Assembly: GCA_015489265.1 (NCBI GenBank)
Contig: WFZY01000241.1
Coordinates: 1-11,569, forward strand
Direction of reading: 5' to 3'
DNA from: Flavobacteriaceae bacterium
GTDB lineage: Bacteria; Bacteroidota; Bacteroidia; Flavobacteriales; Flavobacteriaceae
DNA: 11,569 bases
Shown here piece after piece: positions 6,751-11,569 of the stretch; the first letter of the stretch is position 1, and the number at the start of each line of letters is the position of its first letter. The notes under the pieces were generated by a model, which saw only the letters and a program-made list of their open reading frames with translations, was not told the origin of the DNA and did no database searches. Both the position numbers and the translations under genes were made by a program.

Positions 6751-6996
6751 CTATTTTGAAGCAAATTTATTGTTATAAATACTTTCTGCCGGAATATCCA
6801 TTTGACCATCTTCCCAAGTTAAGTTCCCAAATGCATTTGATAGGCTTTTGAAACGTTGTTTGTCTCTGAATTGTGTTGTCATTGGATTATGATCTTTAAA
6901 AAGAAAATTTTTAAAATCAGCTATTCTTTTTTCTCCGTTGTCAAATACAACTTTCAGTTTATAGTCTGATAAATATTTTACTTTTATTATTTTCAT
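6751..6996 (-). CDS. DUF2442 domain protein
   Basis: 81 residues covering one small domain. It begins KVKYLSDYKLKVVFDNGEKR and ends with LTWEDGQMDIPAESIY, the pattern of DUF2442 proteins (dY.L.v.FdnGe at the start, W.dG.d....eslY at the end). The molecular function of DUF2442 is not established; its genes often occur beside short toxin-antitoxin-like or regulatory genes. The ATG lies 1 nt after the stop of the Fic gene, so the two are almost surely cotranscribed and translationally coupled. The stop codon is only 10 nt from the third array unit, which is read toward it on the other strand. A read-through array transcript would be antisense to this mRNA. Confidence 0.75.
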   Translation of the reverse strand: MKIIKVKYLSDYKLKVVFDNGEKRIADFKNFLFKDHNPMTTQFRDKQRFKSLSNAFGNLTWEDGQMDIPAESIYNNKFASK

Positions 6997-6997
6997 A

Positions 6998-7774
6998 TTA
7001 CTTTATTTTCAAAGCCATTGGTAACATTTTTAAAAAAGGAATAGCATAATCATAATTGATTGTTTCATAACTTTTTCCAATTTTATTGATGTTTTTGTGG
7101 TAAGAGCGATTCCTTCTTAAATATAATTTTTCAGAATTGATACTCCACGCATCTTTACCTAATTTATCTGCTAAAAACCATTTCTCTATTAATCTCGCTG
7201 TTCTGCCGTTTCCGTCGGCAAATGGGTGTATAGCAACAAAAATTAAATGTATCATCGATGCAAAATAAAAAACTTGTGATATTGTTAAATTACTTTTTCG
7301 TAAAAAAGCAATATCATCAAACAACTTTTTCATCTCCGTTTTAACTATTTTTTTGTCTGATCCGGTATATACAACCTCGTTACCATTTATCATCACAGAT
7401 ACATTTTTGTTTTTGTAAGTTCCTCTATACCTTTTTTCCATGGCGCTCGTTTTTGTCAATAATTTATGGCAATACAAAACGTTTTTTTCATTAAGAACAT
7501 GCTTTTGTGCAAATAAATAAGCTTCTTCCAAATCAATGATTTCTTTAAATGATTTGGTTCTGGTGTTCATACCGGAAGTAAAGTATTTATAATATGTCTC
7601 TAAATCAATAGGGTTTCCTTCTATCATAGATGAATATATAACTGATGCTTTTCTTATATAACTTAAATCAATATTTTTCTTTTTTATTTTATTAAAATGT
7701 TTTGATAAAGTCAGTTTTTGTTCTTTTTCATATTTTTTAAACTGTTTTGTAGGTATTATTTTTAATCCTTCCAT
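6998..7774 (-). CDS. Fic family protein (putative class II AMP-transferase)
   Basis: 258 residues. The Fic active-site motif HPFxDGNGRxxR is intact as HPFADGNGRTAR at 183-194. The His is the catalytic base, the Asp binds Mg, and the GNGR loop holds the nucleotide phosphates. Fic enzymes usually move AMP from ATP to a hydroxyl side chain of a target protein. SSMIEGN at 48-54 fits the inhibitory helix motif (S/T)xxxE(G/N). Its N-terminal position before the Fic core is that of class II, where the Glu of the same chain blocks ATP. So the protein likely carries its own inhibitor and should not need a separate antitoxin. It is unusually rich in Lys. It lies first in a two-gene unit with DUF2442. 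The target is unknown, and a different transfer activity cannot be excluded. Confidence 0.9.
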   Translation of the reverse strand: MEGLKIIPTKQFKKYEKEQKLTLSKHFNKIKKKNIDLSYIRKASVIYSSMIEGNPIDLETYYKYFTSGMNTRTKSFKEIIDLEEAYLFAQKHVLNEKNVLYCHKLLTKTSAMEKRYRGTYKNKNVSVMINGNEVVYTGSDKKIVKTEMKKLFDDIAFLRKSNLTISQVFYFASMIHLIFVAIHPFADGNGRTARLIEKWFLADKLGKDAWSINSEKLYLRRNRSYHKNINKIGKSYETINYDYAIPFLKMLPMALKIK

Positions 7775-7807
7775 AAGATTATGGATTTAGTAATTTGAAT
7801 AAAAATA

Positions 7808-7815
7808 CAAATATA
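7808..7815 (-). promoter_or_regulatory. Candidate -7 box for the Fic-DUF2442 unit
   Basis: On the minus strand this reads TATATTTG, a perfect TAnnTTTG, 33 nt upstream of the Fic ATG. It lies in the 77-nt gap after folC. No TTTG -33 element is seen at the right spacing. AT-rich sequence makes chance matches likely. No convincing folC terminator is visible in the same gap. Confidence 0.4.
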
Positions 7816-7851
7816 TTCTAAAGTATTCATATAGTTTTAGTAGAATTTTTT

Positions 7852-9072
7852 CTAAGTCAATACTTCAGCAACAGTAAAAGTACTACCTCCGATAAATATT
7901 AAATCGTCAGTGCCGGCAGCTTGTTTAGCAGCTAGGAATGCTTGAGTAATGTTTAGAAAATCTTGTCCTATTAAATCATATCTTGCCGCTTTTTGTCGCA
8001 GAATTTTTTCATCTAATGCTCTGGGAATTTGTGCCTTGCTGAAATAATAGGTAGCATTTTTGGGAAATAATGGCAAAATTTGATCCAAATCTTTGTCATT
8101 GACAAAGCTTAAAACCATATGCAAATCTTTATGAGGTGTTTTTGATAGTTGTTTCAATACGGCTGTAATACCGTCTTGGTTATGTGCCGTATCGGCAATG
8201 ACTAATGGTTTAGTTTGCAAAATATCCCAACGACCTCGCAATCCGGTGTTTTTAACTACGTTTTTCAGTCCGGTTTTTAAAGCGTATTCTGGTATTTGCC
8301 ATCCTTGTTGTCGCAACTCGTTAATTGCTGCTATGACAGTCCTAACATTTTCTTGTTGATAAATACCTTTAAGTCCGTATTCATATTGTGGTAAGATAAG
8401 CTCTTCTGCATAGATTTGCTGCGCATTATTAAGACGGCTAATTTTTTCAAAAACAGGAAAAGTTTCAAGTTGTTTTCTACCAATTACAACAGGTGTGTCC
8501 TGTTTGATAATACCTGCTTTTTCAAAGGCAATTTTTGCCAATGTATTTCCAAGCAAATTCGTATGATCCCAACCGATATTCGTGATAATGCTCAGTTCCG
8601 GATGAATGATATTGGTGCTGTCTAATCTACCACCTAATCCGGTTTCTATTATGGCGATATCCACCTTTTTTTTAGCAAACTGTTCAAAAGCCATACCGAC
8701 TGTCATTTCAAAAAATGACAGCCGGTATTTGGCAAAGAATTTGCGATGTCGTTTCACAAAATTGATTACGCAATTTTTTCGAATCATTTGACCATTGATG
8801 CGGATACGCTCTCTAAAATCGGTAAGGTGTGGCGAGGTATATAAGCCGGTTTTATAGCCGGATTCTTGCAAAATAGATGCTAAAAAATGCGATACCGAAC
8901 CTTTACCATTGGTGCCGGCAACATGAATACTTTTAAATTTTTGGGAAGGTCTTCCCATATAATCATCAAAAGCAAGGATGTTGTTTAAATTTTTTTTAAA
9001 TGCTTGCTTACCTTGCCGTTGATACATAGGCAATTGTGAATAAAGCCATTGAATAGTTTCTGGGTAATTCAA
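7852..9072 (-). CDS. folC: Bifunctional folylpolyglutamate synthase / dihydrofolate synthase
   Basis: 406 residues, normal length. The enzyme joins glutamate to dihydropteroate and adds further glutamates to folates, using ATP. It has a Mur-ligase fold. The ATP P-loop is at 52-60 (AGTNGKGSV), followed by TSPHL (79-83), the family signature ETGLGGRLDSTN (143-154), ITNIGWDHT (163-171) and EKAGIIK (184-190). The C-terminal domain carries RGRWDIL and ADTAHNQDG. The start is TTG at 9072-9070, one base after the tonB stop. No ATG lies nearer than Met16, and starting there would remove the conserved N-terminal NYPETIQWLYSQLP, so TTG is preferred. Translation is probably coupled to tonB. folC following tonB is a usual order in this class of bacteria. 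Confidence 0.96.
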   Translation of the reverse strand: MNYPETIQWLYSQLPMYQRQGKQAFKKNLNNILAFDDYMGRPSQKFKSIHVAGTNGKGSVSHFLASILQESGYKTGLYTSPHLTDFRERIRINGQMIRKNCVINFVKRHRKFFAKYRLSFFEMTVGMAFEQFAKKKVDIAIIETGLGGRLDSTNIIHPELSIITNIGWDHTNLLGNTLAKIAFEKAGIIKQDTPVVIGRKQLETFPVFEKISRLNNAQQIYAEELILPQYEYGLKGIYQQENVRTVIAAINELRQQGWQIPEYALKTGLKNVVKNTGLRGRWDILQTKPLVIADTAHNQDGITAVLKQLSKTPHKDLHMVLSFVNDKDLDQILPLFPKNATYYFSKAQIPRALDEKILRQKAARYDLIGQDFLNITQAFLAAKQAAGTDDLIFIGGSTFTVAEVLT

Positions 9073-9073
9073 T

Positions 9074-9889
9074 TTACTCGGTAACTTTAAAGTTGTAAAT
9101 GATTTTTCCTATTTGAGTTTCGGGTGCTTTGGGGTCGGGCGTCCACTTGGTTTTCAAAGCGGCTTGTTTTGCGGCACTGAGTAAGCAAGGTGCGTTATTG
9201 GTACTACCTTTAACACCTGCAATAGCTTTAACGACTTTTCCGTTTTTATTGACAAAAATTTTAACTACAACACGCCCTTCTTCATTGCACTGAAAATTAG
9301 GTTTGGGTTTAGTCAATGCTTTACGGTTTCCCAAGCGATAATTACCGGAGCCACCGCCTCCGTTATGTCCGCCGTTGCCGTAATAGCCCGATGCATTTGG
9401 GTCGCCTGATGTATTGCCTTTGTCTCCGGCTTGGTTGTCATTACCTTCTCCAGATGAATTGTTAGTATCATCCCCCGGAGCATTATTGACATTATTTAAA
9501 ATATCGGTAATATTTTTGTCCGGTTTTGGTTTGGGTTTAGTTTTAGGTTTGACCGGCTTTGGTGTAGGTTTGGGTTTTGTTTTATGTGGTTTGTCTTTGA
9601 TTACCGGAGCGTCTTCAGTATTTTGGGTTAAAACTTTATCTTTAACCTGCGGTTCAATTTTCTCCTTTGGTTGCTCGATTTTTTGTTGTACAGGTTTAGG
9701 AGGTGTATTGTGTTGCGGTTGTACGGCACCTTTTCCTATGGTACTTGTCCCAAAATTAACGGCAATCCCGGTTTCCGGCGGTGGATCCAAATAAGTCAGT
9801 CCGCTGATAAACATAAGGATAATGAGCAAAATCATTACAATGCTTGCTTCAATCAGGGCTTTTTTCTTATGTTTATTATCTTGTTTCAT
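9074..9889 (-). CDS. tonB: Energy transducer TonB
   Basis: 271 residues. A short Lys-rich cytoplasmic start is followed by one membrane helix (about 11-34). A Pro/Lys-rich periplasmic spacer (about 55-125) carries PKP repeats, then comes an Asn/Gly-rich flexible part (about 135-185; GNGGHNGGGGSG). The C-terminal TonB domain spans about 198-271 (EEGRVVVKIFVNKNGKVVKA, ending GKIIYNFKVTE). Two cysteines (201 and 235) within this domain could form a disulfide. TonB takes energy from the ExbB-ExbD motor and pulls on the TonB box of outer-membrane receptors. exbD lies 333 bp upstream on the same strand, and folC follows at 1 nt. A TolA-like role with TolQR is the main alternative, since Bacteroidota homologues are hard to separate. 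Confidence 0.9.
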   Translation of the reverse strand: MKQDNKHKKKALIEASIVMILLIILMFISGLTYLDPPPETGIAVNFGTSTIGKGAVQPQHNTPPKPVQQKIEQPKEKIEPQVKDKVLTQNTEDAPVIKDKPHKTKPKPTPKPVKPKTKPKPKPDKNITDILNNVNNAPGDDTNNSSGEGNDNQAGDKGNTSGDPNASGYYGNGGHNGGGGSGNYRLGNRKALTKPKPNFQCNEEGRVVVKIFVNKNGKVVKAIAGVKGSTNNAPCLLSAAKQAALKTKWTPDPKAPETQIGKIIYNFKVTE

Positions 9890-9934
9890 TATTGAGGAAT
9901 TGAGGATTTATTCTGTTACATTGTCTGTTTTTCG

Positions 9935-9998
9935 TTTTGATGATTGTTTATTGTTTCATAGAAAACTACTGCTTTTAATTTGAGGAAATGATGATTTG
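9935..9998. repeat. Dispersed intergenic repeat, copy B
   Basis: TTTTGATGATTG at the start and AATTTGAGGAAATGATGATT near the end match copy A (6087-6153), with a similar length between them and a more diverged middle. There is no coding potential. Confidence 0.45.
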
Positions 9999-10023
9999 TT
10001 TCGTTTCATTGAATAATCCGTTT

Positions 10024-10083
10024 ATTGATGATTGTTTGTTATTACAAACCATATTATTCGTTTCATAAATTTATGAATTGATA
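10024..10083. repeat. Dispersed intergenic repeat, copy C (most diverged)
   Basis: It starts TTGATGATTGTTTGTTA and has ACAAACCATATTATT where copy A has TCGAACTATATTTTT. It ends in a changed TTATGAATTGATAAT instead of the GAGG part. Assignment to the family rests on the first 35 nt. Confidence 0.3.
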
Positions 10084-10169
10084 ATTTTTTTTATCTTTTA
10101 CTTTTTTAATCAATTCATCAATTCATCAATAATTATCAATTATCTATTCTCAATTTTCAATTTTCAATT

Positions 10170-10222
10170 TTTCCACACTTCGTAATTTCCACTTTGTCGC
10201 TTTCCAGTTTGTCACTTTCCAC
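10170..10222. repeat. 15-bp tandem repeat next to exbD
   Basis: The unit TTTCCACTTTGTCGC (10186-10200) is followed by TTTCCAGTTTGTCAC (10201-10215). A partial third unit, TTTCCACTT, starts at 10216 and meets the exbD stop. A degenerate 16-nt unit (10170-10185) comes before. On the minus (coding) strand it lies directly after the exbD stop and reads as GTGGAAA/GACAAA blocks. It has no clear hairpin. Confidence 0.75.
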
Positions 10223-10615
10223 TTATTTAGGTCTGACCGCTAATATAACTTTAAAATTATTCCGGTTGGCTATGTCCATTACATAAACAGCATTTTCAAT
10301 AGGGACGCCTTCTTCAACTCTTAAAATAATTACCGGTTTTTTTTCTTTGGACAACATGGCTTTTAGGTGTGTTTCCAAATTAGCTTTTTCAACTTTCTTT
10401 TTATTGATATAATAGTCTAGTTTTTTATTGATACTGACTGACAAATTCTGACTGTGTTCGGTTTTGCCTTTGGCTTTAGGCAGTACTAAATCAAGAGCAT
10501 CTGCAGTAACCAATGTCGATGTCAGCATAAAAAATATTAACAATAGAAAAACAATGTCCGTCATTGACGACATACTAAATTCTGGGCTGACTTTATTTCG
10601 TCCTCTGATATCCAT
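10223..10615 (-). CDS. exbD: Biopolymer transport protein ExbD/TolR family
   Basis: 130 residues. A short cytoplasmic start is followed by one membrane helix (about 18-38). At the start of the helix lies Asp20 (SSMTDIVFLLLIFFMLT), the protonatable residue required for the motor in ExbD and TolR. A periplasmic domain (about 45-130) ends with the usual ANRNNFKVILAVRP. ExbD sits inside the ExbB pentamer and turns proton flow into movement that TonB uses. It starts 7 nt after the exbB stop, which implies a single mRNA. The family is certain; ExbD against TolR is decided here mainly by the neighbouring tonB. Confidence 0.92.
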   Translation of the reverse strand: MDIRGRNKVSPEFSMSSMTDIVFLLLIFFMLTSTLVTADALDLVLPKAKGKTEHSQNLSVSINKKLDYYINKKKVEKANLETHLKAMLSKEKKPVIILRVEEGVPIENAVYVMDIANRNNFKVILAVRPK

Positions 10616-10622
10616 AATTTCT

Positions 10623-11345
10623 TTAGCTTGGTTCGTTGAGTAAATCTAAAAATTCGACGGCGTTAGCTTCCATTTGGTGTACCACTTTATCGGTTTTAAC
10701 AACTAAGTGGTTATAGGCAATATAGGCTATAATACCAACAATCAAACCCGCAACCGTTGTGGTCATCGCCGTATAAATACCTTGTGCCAGAGAAGCTACT
10801 TCAATCTTGCCTCCACCACTTGCCATATTATGAAATGCCAAAATCATACCAATAACGGTGCCGAGGAAACCAATCATCGGTGCAGCACCGGCAATCGTTG
10901 CCAGTGTACTGACATTTTTTTCCAATTTGTAAACTTCCAGTTTACCGGCATTTTCTATGGCTTTATTGATATCATCTAAAGGTTTTCCTATACGACTGAC
11001 TCCTTTTTCAATCAAATTAGCAACCGAAGTATTGTATTGTGCACATAGCATTTTAGCATTATCGATATTGCCGTTTTTGATATAGCTTTTTATCTGATTC
11101 ATAAAATTTGGGTCCACCTTAGCAGCCGCTTTAATAGCCGACAGTCGTTCAAAATAAATGACCAATGCAACAAATAGCATGATAAACAGCACAGCTATAA
11201 TGATTATACCTCCGGTTCCTGAATTCATGATTAAATCAATAACTCTTAGTTTCTTTTCTTGAGAAACAACTTCTCCTGCCATTTGACCTGCTTGTGCTAA
11301 TGAATCTTGTACTTGTGTTGCTTGTAAAAGGTTAATTAAATACAT
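10623..11345 (-). CDS. exbB: MotA/TolQ/ExbB proton channel family protein
   Basis: 240 residues with three membrane helices: about 45-65 (GGIIIIAVLFIMLFVALVIY), 147-172 (TLATIAGAAPMIGFLGTVIG) and 188-213 (QGIYTAMTTTVAGLIVGIIA). A cytoplasmic part lies between helices 1 and 2. The pore-side threonines of this family are present in LGTVIG and in TAMTTTVAG. A 40-residue polar N-terminal extension precedes helix 1, as is common in Bacteroidota homologues. ExbB forms the pentameric inner-membrane channel around ExbD that conducts protons. It is the first gene of the exbB-exbD-tonB-folC cluster; the -7-like box upstream could drive it. Confidence 0.93.
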   Translation of the reverse strand: MYLINLLQATQVQDSLAQAGQMAGEVVSQEKKLRVIDLIMNSGTGGIIIIAVLFIMLFVALVIYFERLSAIKAAAKVDPNFMNQIKSYIKNGNIDNAKMLCAQYNTSVANLIEKGVSRIGKPLDDINKAIENAGKLEVYKLEKNVSTLATIAGAAPMIGFLGTVIGMILAFHNMASGGGKIEVASLAQGIYTAMTTTVAGLIVGIIAYIAYNHLVVKTDKVVHQMEANAVEFLDLLNEPS

Positions 11346-11569
11346 GTTTTTATCTAATTTTTGATGTTTTAAGTTAAGCTAAAATTTAAAAACGAAAGTA
11401 AACAAATTTTAGTATATTTTTTACTTTTTTAAAATTTATTTAATAAATATAGGTTTGACTTTAATAATTAATATTTTTTTTTAGCATTGTTTGTATATAA
11501 TTTTTTAAAAGTATATTTTTATTAAGATGTCTGTATTTTTTTTAATATTTTTAGTGTAAAGCCTATGAA
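11346..11569. other. AT-rich upstream region of exbB
   Basis: 224 bp with very high AT content and long T and A runs. No open reading frame, RNA gene or clear hairpin is seen. The only candidate signal is the -7-like box nearest exbB. Confidence 0.5.
11393..11400 (-). promoter_or_regulatory. Candidate -7 box for exbB
   Basis: On the minus strand this reads TACTTTCG, one mismatch from TAnnTTTG, 47 nt upstream of the exbB ATG. No TTTG is found at the right -33 spacing. It is the best candidate in this AT-rich stretch but weakly supported. Confidence 0.35.

Larger units (their letters stand above)
9890..10222. other. 333-bp exbD-tonB intergenic gap filled with short repeats
   Basis: No gene and no clear promoter or terminator is seen. 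The gap contains a GAGGAATTGAGG piece directly before the tonB ATG and two diverged copies of the dispersed repeat. It also contains runs of CAATTTT and ATCAATTC (10107-10170) and a 15-bp tandem repeat next to exbD. It splits an otherwise tight exbB-exbD-tonB-folC cluster and may be an insertion hot spot for such repeats. Confidence 0.6.

Noticed and set aside
7775..7851. Short inverted repeat TAGAA/TTCTA after folC as a terminator
   Set aside because: Only 5 bp, AT-only apart from one pair, and without a T run at the right place.
9414..9794. 126-codon plus-strand open frame antisense to tonB
   Set aside because: It is a by-product of the Pro/Lys/Gly-rich codons of tonB. It has no recognisable domain, and the tonB reading is clear.

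Overview
The window reads as chromosomal DNA from a member of the Bacteroidota, most likely class Flavobacteriia. It is AT-rich, genes lack Shine-Dalgarno sequences, and several genes have Bacteroidota-type -7 boxes (TAnnTTTG). The gene content is typical of that class: a secreted metzincin with a flavobacterial-style signal peptide, a Bacteroidota-type LptD, an amidase with a C-terminal SPOR-like domain, a single-gene MlaD/MCE protein, and an exbB-exbD-tonB-folC cluster. Genus cannot be told from sequence alone.

Left part (1-6031), the cell envelope. A 3'-truncated secreted zinc metalloprotease (minus strand) is followed by lptD (minus). lptD is divergent, across 48 bp, from an N-acetylmuramoyl-L-alanine amidase (plus) and an MCE/MlaD-family lipid-transport protein (plus). 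These proteins insert LPS in the outer membrane, cleave peptidoglycan and move phospholipid between membranes.

Middle part (6032-7851), an accessory-looking stretch. A diverged intergenic repeat precedes an initiator tRNA-fMet gene with its own promoter and a strong intrinsic terminator. Next comes the most unusual element: three tandem units, 93-95 bp apart. Each folds as a compact three-way junction when read on the plus strand. The stems are preserved by compensatory or wobble changes, and the apical loop of one hairpin varies. A full consensus promoter (TTTG-N21-TAttTTTG) ends 5 nt before the first base of the first unit, so this looks like a dedicated small-RNA locus. It converges on a minus-strand pair encoding a class II-like Fic protein and a DUF2442 protein, separated by 1 nt.

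Right part (7852-11569), energy transduction and folate. On the minus strand run exbB, exbD, a 333-bp repeat-filled gap, tonB and folC. ExbB/ExbD form the proton-driven inner-membrane motor and TonB carries the force to outer-membrane receptors. folC (folate polyglutamylation) starts with TTG one nucleotide after the tonB stop. The exbD-tonB gap holds two more diverged copies of the repeat that precedes the tRNA, plus a 15-bp tandem repeat. The last 224 bp, upstream of exbB, hold only a candidate promoter element.
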